The notes under the pieces were generated by a model. The model made no database searches and had not been told where the DNA came from. It saw only the letters and a program-made list of their open reading frames with translations. Below, in pieces: positions 5,943-13,205 of a stretch of DNA of 17,014 bases. The translations under genes and the position numbers were made by a program. Every line of letters begins with the position of its first letter. The first letter of the stretch is position 1. The stretch is from CAYJXK01 sp964374115 (lineage in GTDB: Bacteria > Patescibacteriota > Patescibacteriia > Magasanikbacterales > UBA922): NCBI GenBank assembly GCA_964374115.1, contig CAYJXK010000018.1, positions 1 to 17,014 on the forward strand, read 5' to 3'.

Positions 5943-7730
5943 ATGAACGAGACGCCAATAAAAATCCTCGGCCTTTCTTTTTTTTATCATGATGCGGCAG
6001 CAGCGCTTATTGTGGACGGGCGAGTGGCTGCCGCTGCCCAGGAAGAGCGTTTCACGCGGGTGAAGCACGACAAGTCGCTGCCCGCGCATGCCATTGCCTA
6101 TTGTTTGGATTCGCAAGGAGTAAAGCCAGAAGATCTCCAGGCAATTGTTTTTTATGATAAACCGCTTCTCAAGTTTGAGCGCCTGTTGCAGACATACATT
6201 CGTACCTGGCCCAAAGGCTTGGTGTCGTTTCTTCGCGCCATGCAATCATCATTTCATGATACGCTGTGGGTTGAGAAAGATGTGCGAAAATTATTGCACT
6301 TCAAAGGACAATTTTTGTATTGTGAGCATCATTATGCTCATGCGGCAAGCGCGTTTTATTGTTCGGAATTTTCTGAAGCGACCGTCATCACCATGGACGG
6401 GGTGGGAGAATGGGATACGACCACGATTGGGTTTGGCAAAGGCAATCAATTGACACTGAGCGCTTCGATTCACTTCCCCGATTCATTGGGCCTTTTGTAT
6501 TCAGCGCTCACCTATTATCTCGGATTCAAAGTGAATAGCGCGGAGTACAAAGTGATGGGACTTGCGCCGTACGGAAACCCTGACACATATGCTCGGGAGA
6601 TGAGCGAATTGGTCACGGTGTTTGATGATGGCAGTTTTCGATTGAACCGAAAATATTTTGCCTATGAATATGGCCTCACGATGACAAGCAAGGCATTCGA
6701 CACGTTGTTTGGCGGTTCACCGCGTAAAGGAGAAAGCGCTGTAGGCCAGCGTGAAATGGATATTGCCGCGGCATTACAGAAAAAAACCGAAGAGATTGTA
6801 TGCAAGATCGTCGAGCACGCGCAGTCTCGACATCCATCCGAGAATCTCTGCCTCGCTGGCGGTGTGGCGTTGAACTGCGTCGCAAATGGGAAACTATTGG
6901 AAAAAGGATATTGCAAAAATATCTATATCCAGCCGGCCGCGGGAGATGCGGGCGGGGCTGTCGGCGCTGCCTTGTATGCGTATTATGCAGGTCTTGGGAA
7001 AGACCGTGTTCCTCACGTGATGCCGCACGCGTATCTTGGCCCTGTCTTTTCTCATGATCAGGTGATACAATTTTTGAGAGAAGAAGCTCCTCGGCTTGTT
7101 GGCGAACAGCGGGTATCGTTTCAGGTTTTTGACGATGAACCTTCTCTTGCATCTCACATTGCGTCCCTTATTGCTGATACAAATGTCATTGGGGTTTTTC
7201 ATGGGCGCATGGAATTTGGTCCGCGCGCGCTTGGCAATCGAAGCATCATTGCAGACGCACGAGTGAAAGAAAATTGGCAAAAGGTGAATCTCAAAATTAA
7301 ATTTCGAGAAAGTTTTCGTCCGTTTGCTCCGGCGGTTTTGGAAGAATACGCTGAAGATTATTTTGATCTATCGCGCCCGTCCCCGTATATGTTGTTGGTA
7401 GCGCCTGTGACACAGGATACTGTCCCGGCAATTACCCACGTGGATCGGTCGGCGCGTATTCAGACAGTGAATAAAGAAGAAGCCCCTTTTTTGCACAGCA
7501 TGCTTACTGCTTTTTATGAGCGCACGCATTGTCCTGTTGTGATCAACACGTCATTTAATGTGCGCGGGGAGCCTATTGTCGGAAGTCTGTTGGACGCATT
7601 TCAATGCTTCATCAACACTGATATGGATTATCTGGTGCTCGAGCATTGCGTGATTGATAAAAAACAAAATTCTTTTCTTGCGCAATTCTCACACCGAGAA
7701 AAATATCTGAAACAATTTCAATTGGATTAA
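5943..7730 (+). CDS. Carbamoyltransferase, NodU/CmcH/TobZ family
   Basis: A 595-residue O-carbamoyltransferase. The family uses carbamoyl phosphate and ATP through a carbamoyl-adenylate to modify a hydroxyl group, here probably on a glycan or its precursor. The N-terminal Kae1/ASKHA-like domain shows GLSFFYHDAAAALIVDG (10-26), the metal-binding histidine cluster H129-H130-H133 (CEHHYAHAASAF), MDGVGEW (151-157), LAGGVALNCVANG (304-316) and PAAGDAGGAVGAAL (331-344). The C-terminal YrdC-like domain carries GRMEFGPRALGNRSI (421-435), KFRESFRPFAP (453-463) and NTSFNVRGEP (535-544). All expected motifs are present and the length is normal, so it should be active. It starts one base after the small membrane protein gene and is followed by a hairpin repeat and an SGNH protein gene. 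The acceptor is not known. Confidence 0.96.
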   Translation: MNETPIKILGLSFFYHDAAAALIVDGRVAAAAQEERFTRVKHDKSLPAHAIAYCLDSQGVKPEDLQAIVFYDKPLLKFERLLQTYIRTWPKGLVSFLRAMQSSFHDTLWVEKDVRKLLHFKGQFLYCEHHYAHAASAFYCSEFSEATVITMDGVGEWDTTTIGFGKGNQLTLSASIHFPDSLGLLYSALTYYLGFKVNSAEYKVMGLAPYGNPDTYAREMSELVTVFDDGSFRLNRKYFAYEYGLTMTSKAFDTLFGGSPRKGESAVGQREMDIAAALQKKTEEIVCKIVEHAQSRHPSENLCLAGGVALNCVANGKLLEKGYCKNIYIQPAAGDAGGAVGAALYAYYAGLGKDRVPHVMPHAYLGPVFSHDQVIQFLREEAPRLVGEQRVSFQVFDDEPSLASHIASLIADTNVIGVFHGRMEFGPRALGNRSIIADARVKENWQKVNLKIKFRESFRPFAPAVLEEYAEDYFDLSRPSPYMLLVAPVTQDTVPAITHVDRSARIQTVNKEEAPFLHSMLTAFYERTHCPVVINTSFNVRGEPIVGSLLDAFQCFINTDMDYLVLEHCVIDKKQNSFLAQFSHREKYLKQFQLD

Positions 7731-7740
7731 CAATCTTTCT

Positions 7741-7810
7741 GCGTCCGCATGTATTTTTTTCCTCCACGCTTTTCGCACGCTCTGTCAGAAAAAAGGATAC
7801 GCGAGGACGC
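7741..7810. repeat. Conserved-loop hairpin repeat, copy 1 (short form)
   Basis: It begins ten bases after the carbamoyltransferase stop. The arms GCGTCC..GTAT-TTTTTT and AAAAAA-GGATAC..GGACGC are complementary with a few bulges. The loop, CCTCC..TTCGCACGCTCTGTC, matches the 3' half of the loops at 9054-9134 and 16853-16945 but lacks about 20 central bases. The arms share no sequence with those copies apart from the T and A runs. Confidence 0.75.
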
Positions 7811-7834
7811 TGTCAATCCACATTCGTTTTCTCT

Positions 7835-9040
7835 ATGATAAAAAAAATTTTCTCTTTTGTTGCCCTCCTTTTTTTTACTCTTTTCATTGGGGAAGTCGCA
7901 CTACGGCATATTCCGTCTTCTATTCAATATCCCTTACGGATCCAATTTGACAATGCGGATGGGATTGGTGTGGTGCACGCCAAAAATATCCGAGTAAAAA
8001 ATAAAGACGCATGTTTTGGACCCGTGAGATATTCCACCAATTCTTTTGGGATGCGCGACCGAGAGCGCGCGCTCGAAAAGATCCCGGGTGTGACACGCGT
8101 GGCCATCATTGGTGATTCGATGATGGATGCAGAACAGATCAATGATGAAGAGGGTATGAGCAGGCTGCTCGAGGAGGGATTTGAAGGAAAGGCCGAGTTT
8201 TTAAATTTTGGCATGAATTCCATTGGGCCGATGCAATATGCCCTTCTCTACGAAACGAAAATTCGCTCATTTCGTCCGGATGTGGTGATGGCGATGTTCT
8301 ATACAGAAAATGATATCGAAAATAATTCGATCGCGCTTGAGTCACTGGTATACCACGGAGAACCTTTTCTCACCTATCGGGACGCGGAAGGGAATCCAAT
8401 GAGTGTCATCACGTTTACAAAAACAAAAATGATCAAACAGTTTCTCAATCGTCATTTCGCTCTGTTTCGTCTCATGAGAGAAATACAATCCAAATTGAAA
8501 TATGGGAAAACTGGAGGAAAAGATAGTGTCGCATCCAGAGACACCCCATCCATGGAAGAGATCAAGAATGATATCAAAACATGGCGCGCGCAAGCCGGAG
8601 CGCTCATTCGTCATGAAGTGTTTCTTGATCCGCCAGACGCAGAATGGGAGGAAGCATGGCAGAATACGGAGCGCGAGCTACTGCGCCTCAAGGGCATGGT
8701 CGAAGAAGATGGCGCGCGGCTTATTGTGGTGATTGTCCCAAGTATTCTCGAGTTTGATGGAGAGGCAGGGGTGAAGATTGCCACACCACTTTTGCAAGCC
8801 GTGCGAGGAGAGCGTGCTCTTGATATGCTTTACCCGAATCGGCGCATCAATGCATTGCTCAGAACGTATGGTTTTACGGCATTTGATCTTTTGCCACCCA
8901 TGCGCTCCTATAGCGAGGAGCATTCCCTTGCCTACCCGTATTTCAGTTTTTCATGCAATAGCCATTGGAGCGCGCTTGGTCATCGTGTTGCCGCTGATGC
9001 TGTGAGTGCGTTTTTGACTGATCGTACTATTGTCCCTTGA
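7835..9040 (+). CDS. Membrane-anchored SGNH-hydrolase/AlgX-like protein
   Basis: A 401-residue protein with a hydrophobic N-terminal signal anchor (about 4-20), so the body is probably outside the cytoplasmic membrane. SGNH blocks are visible: IIGDSMMD with the nucleophile Ser95, FGMNSIGP with Gly126, FYTEND with Asn159, and a C-terminal CNSHWSALGH with His377. The usual catalytic Asp two residues before that His is Asn375, so the triad is altered. Related proteins esterify or de-esterify extracellular polysaccharides, as AlgJ/AlgX do for alginate, and they recur beside carbamoyltransferases. No Shine-Dalgarno is seen; ATG 7835 is chosen because the signal anchor starts there. Hairpin repeats lie on both sides of the gene. 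Catalysis versus glycan binding cannot be decided from sequence. Confidence 0.82.
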   Translation: MIKKIFSFVALLFFTLFIGEVALRHIPSSIQYPLRIQFDNADGIGVVHAKNIRVKNKDACFGPVRYSTNSFGMRDRERALEKIPGVTRVAIIGDSMMDAEQINDEEGMSRLLEEGFEGKAEFLNFGMNSIGPMQYALLYETKIRSFRPDVVMAMFYTENDIENNSIALESLVYHGEPFLTYRDAEGNPMSVITFTKTKMIKQFLNRHFALFRLMREIQSKLKYGKTGGKDSVASRDTPSMEEIKNDIKTWRAQAGALIRHEVFLDPPDAEWEEAWQNTERELLRLKGMVEEDGARLIVVIVPSILEFDGEAGVKIATPLLQAVRGERALDMLYPNRRINALLRTYGFTAFDLLPPMRSYSEEHSLAYPYFSFSCNSHWSALGHRVAADAVSAFLTDRTIVP

Positions 9041-9053
9041 GAAATTTGTCCAT

Positions 9054-9134
9054 CTGGGGATATTGTTTTTTCCTCCGCGATCATCTGGCCCAGTCCGCTT
9101 CTCACACACGCCGTCAGAAAAAAGAATATACCAG
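9054..9134. repeat. Conserved-loop hairpin repeat, copy 2
   Basis: It begins 13 bases after the SGNH stop. CTGGGGATATTGTTTTTTC (9054-9072) pairs with GAAAAAAGAATATACCAG (9117-9134) with small bulges. The roughly 45-nt loop, opening TCCGCGATCATCTGG and closing with ACGCCGTCA, differs from the loop of the copy at 16853-16945 by a few point changes. The arms differ completely from those of the other copies. Confidence 0.85.
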
Positions 9135-9169
9135 GGTGAAATAAGAATTTTATTATTATTTTTTTCTTT

Positions 9170-9322
9170 ATGTGGTCACTTCTGAAGCAGTTTTTTCTCT
9201 TCTTCAAAAAAAAGAAAAAGTGGTATTTGTTTCCACTCGCGTTTCTCTTAATTCTTTTTGGACTCGTTATGATATTCGCGCAATCGTCAGCGCTCGCGCC
9301 ATTTATTTACGCGATTTTTTGA
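9170..9322 (+). CDS. DUF5989-like small membrane protein
   Basis: A 50-residue protein too short for most gene callers. It starts MWSLLKQFFLFFKKKKKW, has one membrane helix (about 19-37) and ends in IFAQSSALAPFIYAIF. The architecture of an aromatic/basic amphipathic start, a WYLFPL-type helix entry and a terminal FAQ.SALAPFIY.F is what I know as the DUF5989 family, usually found beside carbamoyltransferase, SxtJ-like and SGNH genes. That context is met here. No Shine-Dalgarno is visible ahead of the ATG, and the upstream DNA is very T-rich. It is the last gene of the plus-strand cassette and converges with the minus-strand glycosyltransferase. The function of the family is not established; a membrane scaffold for the carbamoyltransferase is a guess. 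Confidence 0.88.
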   Translation: MWSLLKQFFLFFKKKKKWYLFPLAFLLILFGLVMIFAQSSALAPFIYAIF

Positions 9323-9331
9323 TCTGAACTG

Positions 9332-9377
9332 ATAGCGAGTTTCCGTGTCTCTCGCGAGAGGAAAAAACCTAGCTTAT
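9332..9377. repeat. Second-class hairpin repeat, inverted copy
   Basis: The first 29 bases (9332-9360) are the exact reverse complement of 14720-14748. They include the 12-bp palindrome CTCTCGCGAGAG and the arm ATAGCGAGTTTCC. The other arm (GAAAAAACCTAGCTTAT) is degenerate and overlaps the stop codon of the minus-strand glycosyltransferase. The element fills the gap between two convergent genes. Confidence 0.85.
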
Positions 9378-10552
9378 GAGTTCTCTATAAAAATGTGTTC
9401 AAGCGTCTGTGCCATTCTTTGGCAATCATATCGCTCGAGTTGTCCGACTGCCGCGGCAGAGAGTCGGACACGGGATGGCCCATCGTCGCAAAGGGTCATA
9501 ATGGCTTGTGATAGTTCTGCGGCATTGTCTTCTGTGAACGTAAGAGCGGCGTCTCCAGCGAGCCACGCAAGAGCACCCCCTTTGGGCACGAGACAGGGAG
9601 TGCCAAAGGCCATGGCTTCGAGGAGAAGCACAGAGGTAAGCTCTCGTCGCCATTTTGGGAGGATGAATATGTCTGACTCAGACAAAAAACTGAGGAGCTG
9701 TTGTTTGTCAACCCACCCGGGAAAATCAATATATCCCCGGACACCCAACTTTTCTGCCAATGTTTCGAGACGAGATCTTTCTGGCCCATCTCCACTCATG
9801 ATGATGTGGAGAGAAATCTTGTTTTTGAGGAGCGTGGCCGCTCGAATCACCACATCAAATCCCTTGGTCGGTATCATCCGTCCGGTGCAACATATCCGCC
9901 ATGTCGTTTTTTGTTTTCCTCGCTCTTCTTTGTGTGGGAGCGATCTTCCGAGAGAGGCGCGCAGTTTCGATCCATCAACGAAGTCTGGCATGATCGCATC
10001 TGATTTGATTCGAAGGCCAAATCGCTCGTATTCTTTTTGGAGGAAAGGATTTGTAAAAATACAAAAGTCAATGTATCGAGCCAGACGGACAGCAATATAT
10101 TTTTCTATCCAAAATCGAATTTGTTGTTTGGCGTGAGAAAAAAAAGAAAAAAATACCGCAGGCACCGGTTCACTCGGATTGGGCCATGAGACAAGTTCGC
10201 GATTAAAGAAAGAAACGATAGGACGTGTGCCTCCAAAACGCCGATACGCGCCTGCTCCATAAAGAAATTGTCCCTCCACGTGAAAAACGTCTACGGAGGC
10301 CTGATACTTTTTGAGAAGTCGATACACGCCGTACTGGATCGTGTGTATTTTTTTGGTGTTTACGTGTTCTTCTCGTATGTCGTAGGGGAGAGCCGCCACG
10401 AGATCATCTCGTTTATTCCACGCCGAAAAAACAGTGATCACGATGATCTTGTGTCCTTTCGCGCTAAGGAGTCGCATTTTTAAATCCAAATCCGGCACCG
10501 ATCCTCCCGCAGTTGTTAGATTCAATTTAGAGGTAACGAACGCGATTGTCAT
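9374..10552 (-). CDS. Family 4 (GT-B) glycosyltransferase
   Basis: A 392-residue retaining glycosyltransferase of the GT4 type. The N-terminal Rossmann domain opens TIAFVTSKLNLTTAGG, with the glycine-rich acceptor loop at about 15-17. The C-terminal domain has GRMIPTKGFDVVIRA (224-238), SGDGPERSRLE (253-263) and the EX7E motif E304-LTSVLLL-E312 followed by AMAFGTPCLVP. The start at 10552 is chosen because it overlaps the stop of the preceding minus-strand gene as ATGA and sits at the Rossmann strand; a reading from 10624 would add 24 unrelated residues inside that gene. It is the last gene of the three-gene minus-strand operon. It probably adds one sugar to a lipid-linked glycan in the cytoplasm; the donor is unknown. 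Confidence 0.93.
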   Translation of the reverse strand: MTIAFVTSKLNLTTAGGSVPDLDLKMRLLSAKGHKIIVITVFSAWNKRDDLVAALPYDIREEHVNTKKIHTIQYGVYRLLKKYQASVDVFHVEGQFLYGAGAYRRFGGTRPIVSFFNRELVSWPNPSEPVPAVFFSFFSHAKQQIRFWIEKYIAVRLARYIDFCIFTNPFLQKEYERFGLRIKSDAIMPDFVDGSKLRASLGRSLPHKEERGKQKTTWRICCTGRMIPTKGFDVVIRAATLLKNKISLHIIMSGDGPERSRLETLAEKLGVRGYIDFPGWVDKQQLLSFLSESDIFILPKWRRELTSVLLLEAMAFGTPCLVPKGGALAWLAGDAALTFTEDNAAELSQAIMTLCDDGPSRVRLSAAAVGQLERYDCQRMAQTLEHIFIENS

Positions 10553-11493
10553 ATGTTTTTCTGATCCAAAAAATATTGTATCGTCTTTTCCAGCCCTTTT
10601 TTGAATGACGTCCTCGGCCTCCATCCAAGCATTTTCTTTGCTCGATGAATAGAGATGGTAATGGGCTTCACCTCGAGTGTTGGTGGCCGGCTGAGTGTGG
10701 GGTCAGTGAGAAAATGTTTACGTTTTTTCATTTTTTTCTCAATGATATATTTGAGATGCGCGGCCACATATTTGAGTGAGACCGGATCAGGGTTACTCAT
10801 ATTGATGATCGTGTCCAAAGGTTTGCCTGCATCGAAACAGCGCACTGCTTTCACAATGCCCTCTGCCGCATCGTCCACATATATAAAATTTTTCTTTACA
10901 GAGAGGTCGCCAACAGGCACCGCGTCTCGATTCAGGAGTTTTTCAATCACATCGGAAATGAACATACCTTTTCTCTGCCCTGGACCAAAAATACTACTGA
11001 AGCGGAGAATGCAAAAAGGAAGACCGAATCGAATGTGATACATCTGGAGGAGTCCTTCATTCATGATTTTAGATGTGGTATATGGGTCTAAGGGAAACGG
11101 TTGCATGTTTTCGTCTACTCGTCCGGTCCTTCTCCCATACACTCGCTCTGTAGAAACAAGAATGACCAATGGTTTCATTTTTCTTGCGCGCATTTCATCC
11201 AGAAGATTCAAAAACATGGAGGTGTTTGTTTGGATAGATTCAGCAGGATGATCTTTGTCATCAATATTGATAAGACCTGCGAGATGGATGACAGCCCGAA
11301 GACTGGGGTCGAGGTGATCGCGGATTTCTTTTTTTTGCAATAAATCAATAGACTTGTATGATACGAGAGAAGATGGCGGGATCGCATTCGCGCGTCTGCT
11401 CCAGACACGTACGGAGTACGCTTTTTTCAGTTTTTCCACCACGTGTGTCCCAAGGAATCCACTTCCTCCGGTGACGAGAATCGGCTTTTTCAT
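10549..11493 (-). CDS. NAD-dependent epimerase/dehydratase (extended SDR)
   Basis: A 314-residue extended SDR. It has GGSGFLG at 9-15, HLAG at about 70-73, the active-site strand VSTERVYG (113-120) and the catalytic pair Y138/K142 in DPYTTSK. LRFSSIFGPGQRKGM fits the conserved post-catalytic strand, and the tail LGWRPRTSFKKGLEKTIQYF is typical of sugar-nucleotide epimerases. It overlaps both neighbours by ATGA junctions, so all three minus-strand genes should be translated as a coupled unit. Likely work is 4-epimerisation, dehydration or ketoreduction of a nucleotide sugar used by the adjacent transferases. The precise substrate cannot be assigned. Sequence outside the motifs differs from the other SDRs in the window, so it is not a recent duplicate. 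Confidence 0.9.
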   Translation of the reverse strand: MKKPILVTGGSGFLGTHVVEKLKKAYSVRVWSRRANAIPPSSLVSYKSIDLLQKKEIRDHLDPSLRAVIHLAGLINIDDKDHPAESIQTNTSMFLNLLDEMRARKMKPLVILVSTERVYGRRTGRVDENMQPFPLDPYTTSKIMNEGLLQMYHIRFGLPFCILRFSSIFGPGQRKGMFISDVIEKLLNRDAVPVGDLSVKKNFIYVDDAAEGIVKAVRCFDAGKPLDTIINMSNPDPVSLKYVAAHLKYIIEKKMKKRKHFLTDPTLSRPPTLEVKPITISIHRAKKMLGWRPRTSFKKGLEKTIQYFLDQKNI

Positions 11494-12986
11494 ATGTTCA
11501 TGAGATAGCGCGCGATAAGATCGGCAAGCGGCGTCAGACCTGTTTTTTTCTTTTCCATATCTTGTTCACGCTCCCACAGATATTGCAGATTGACTTCGCA
11601 TGATTGTTCTCGAATGGCGGCGATAAAATCGAGAAGTTCTTGTTCATCATATGAGAATGACGTGAGTTGATCTTTCACGAGACGCGGCAATTCGTCCATC
11701 ACCCGACATTTTTTTACAAAGGAGAGCTGATTGTAAAAAACATTGCCGAAGGTAATCACCGGTTTTTTGAGAAGAGATGCTTCCCAGCCAGAGGTACTTG
11801 TGATTGTGGTAATGAGTTTCGCGCGGGCAATCAGCTGAAAGCTTGTGATGGATGGACTGACGAGCTTGACATTTGGAATTTTTTTCAATTCAGCATAAAA
11901 GTGTCTTGGCCGATACACCACCATTCCAGGATGTTCTTTCACATACAGATAATAACCAACAGGCAATGAGCGCGCGATCTGGCGAATAAGATTTGGTTGG
12001 TTCATTTGATATGGAGCATAGAGCATGGTGGTAAGTTCTGGTTCGTATTGGAGCGGGAAAAAGACGAATGGTTCGTCGAGGTCAGTCGTGTCATAGAGAT
12101 TGCCAACACCAATCAGGTTTCGTATTTTTCTTTTACTCGCGTCTTTGAAATAGTTCCATGGACTAATGTAATCAAAGTCATAGCGATCATGTCCCGAAAA
12201 GTGATTTCGGACGTATGAGAAAAATAGCTGTGTCGTGGCAAAGAGATTGCGCGGCAACAAAAATCGAAATTGTCGTCTGCGATCAACGGGCTGAGCGAGC
12301 GGGCTTGCGTCCACATAATACGGATGGGGTTCACTCCGAAATGAGTTGAGGAAGACTCGTGCATCTGTCGCATGTTGATCGTCGGGGTGGTTGATTTTTC
12401 TTTTTTCACATGAAGTCGCGACCGTAGTGAAGAGGTCGTATTGGTCGCTCAACACATAGCGGTATTTCATGCAGGTCGGGTGGAGGACTACGGTCTTGAT
12501 TCCTTGTTTTTGCGCGATGTGATAGAGGAGCATGCTCCCAAGGCCTGCGATCACAGAAAAGACGATGAAGTTTGGTTTTTCTTTTTCAAGAAATGTGAGG
12601 ATGGCTTTCGCATGGACCTGCAGAATCCGAAGCATGTCAGGGTATGAAAATGGCGGCGTGTCGTACGGATATTCCCGTACCAGTTGATGAAACATAAGGA
12701 CGCGATCAATCGCGAGATATGGCCACAAAAAGGGGAGTCCATATTCGCTTTCGAGCCACTCGAGATACGAAAGATCAATTGGTTCGTCACGAAATGTTTT
12801 GTGGACGTCCTGGTGTAAGAGGAGGGCCGTGTATGCTACGTCTTTTTGTGTGTTCAAAAAGTCGTAGCTTTTTCGGAGATCGACATACGCGCACCATGTT
12901 GTGATCCCGTGCTTCTCTTGCAAGAGTCGGACGAGATTGTGGCCAATGTATGCGAAATTTCTTTGAAGATAAAAACATCCTTTCAT
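11490..12986 (-). CDS. Capsule polysaccharide biosynthesis/export protein, KpsS/LipB-like
   Basis: A 498-residue soluble protein whose C-terminal half matches the capsule polysaccharide biosynthesis pattern: FVFFPLQYEPELTTMLYAP (about 307-325), LYVKEHPGM (347-355), and the donor-site stretch TSTSGWEASLLKKPVITFG (396-414). The same HP...SGxE arrangement is used by KpsS/KpsC-type Kdo transferases and by CDP-glycerol/polysialyl-type GT-B transferases. The N-terminal half is less conserved but has a Rossmann-like PNFIVFSVIAGLGSMLLYHIAQKQG. It is the first gene of the minus-strand operon, with an AAGGGG Shine-Dalgarno and a good promoter upstream. It probably adds a sugar to a lipid or growing capsule-like chain. 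The Kdo-specific role is unproven because no other kps genes are visible. Confidence 0.8.
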   Translation of the reverse strand: MKGCFYLQRNFAYIGHNLVRLLQEKHGITTWCAYVDLRKSYDFLNTQKDVAYTALLLHQDVHKTFRDEPIDLSYLEWLESEYGLPFLWPYLAIDRVLMFHQLVREYPYDTPPFSYPDMLRILQVHAKAILTFLEKEKPNFIVFSVIAGLGSMLLYHIAQKQGIKTVVLHPTCMKYRYVLSDQYDLFTTVATSCEKRKINHPDDQHATDARVFLNSFRSEPHPYYVDASPLAQPVDRRRQFRFLLPRNLFATTQLFFSYVRNHFSGHDRYDFDYISPWNYFKDASKRKIRNLIGVGNLYDTTDLDEPFVFFPLQYEPELTTMLYAPYQMNQPNLIRQIARSLPVGYYLYVKEHPGMVVYRPRHFYAELKKIPNVKLVSPSITSFQLIARAKLITTITSTSGWEASLLKKPVITFGNVFYNQLSFVKKCRVMDELPRLVKDQLTSFSYDEQELLDFIAAIREQSCEVNLQYLWEREQDMEKKKTGLTPLADLIARYLMNI

Positions 12987-12997
12987 AGTTGTTTTTT

Positions 12998-13061
12998 ACC
13001 CCTTCATCTGATAGGATAGTGCCGTGGCTTACAGTATACTGAGTGGCGAGGGCAGCGTCAA
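12998..13061 (-). promoter_or_regulatory. Sigma70-type promoter and Shine-Dalgarno of the minus-strand operon
   Basis: On the minus strand, TTGACG (plus 13056-13061), an exact 17-bp spacer and TATACT (plus 13033-13038) give a near-consensus promoter. AAGGGG follows at about plus 12998-13004, some 11 bases before the ATG at 12986. This is the best promoter in the window and drives the KpsS-like, epimerase and GT4 genes. No comparably good plus-strand promoter for the divergent flippase was found in 12987-13205. Confidence 0.7.
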
Positions 13062-13205
13062 TCATGTATGAATCTATCCTGAGTTCGCCTCTTTTCTTCT
13101 TTCCAAAATCCGCATGTGCAAGACTCGAACATCATCATGGCCGTCCACAATCCCTCTATACGTGGATGTTTTGGTCCGTTGATATCCAGAAATTTTAATT
13201 TTTTT

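Noticed and set aside
5647..5946. A 99-residue plus-strand frame overlapping the small membrane protein.
   Set aside because: It runs through the hairpin repeat and has no membrane pattern or motif. The 75-residue frame has the expected helix and is spaced correctly before the carbamoyltransferase.
9061..9120. A shared minus-strand peptide reading (RSxLxQMIAE) in the repeats at 9054 and 16853, suggesting a coding origin.
   Set aside because: All five differences between the two copies in that frame change the amino acid, copy 1 lacks the central part, and the frame has no start or ribosome-binding site. A non-coding structured repeat explains it better.
7741..9134. Repeats as ends of an insertion sequence carrying the SGNH gene.
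   Set aside because: There is no transposase, the repeats are direct rather than inverted relative to each other, and their arms are not homologous.
13064..13198. A 44-codon plus-strand frame (MYESILSSPL...) between the minus-strand promoter and the flippase.
   Set aside because: No adequate Shine-Dalgarno or promoter, it overlaps the divergent promoter, and the residue pattern looks random. It could be checked by conservation.
13116..13205. N-terminal extension of the flippase by 30 residues.
   Set aside because: The extension has no family match, and the first membrane helix is correctly placed from ATG 13206.
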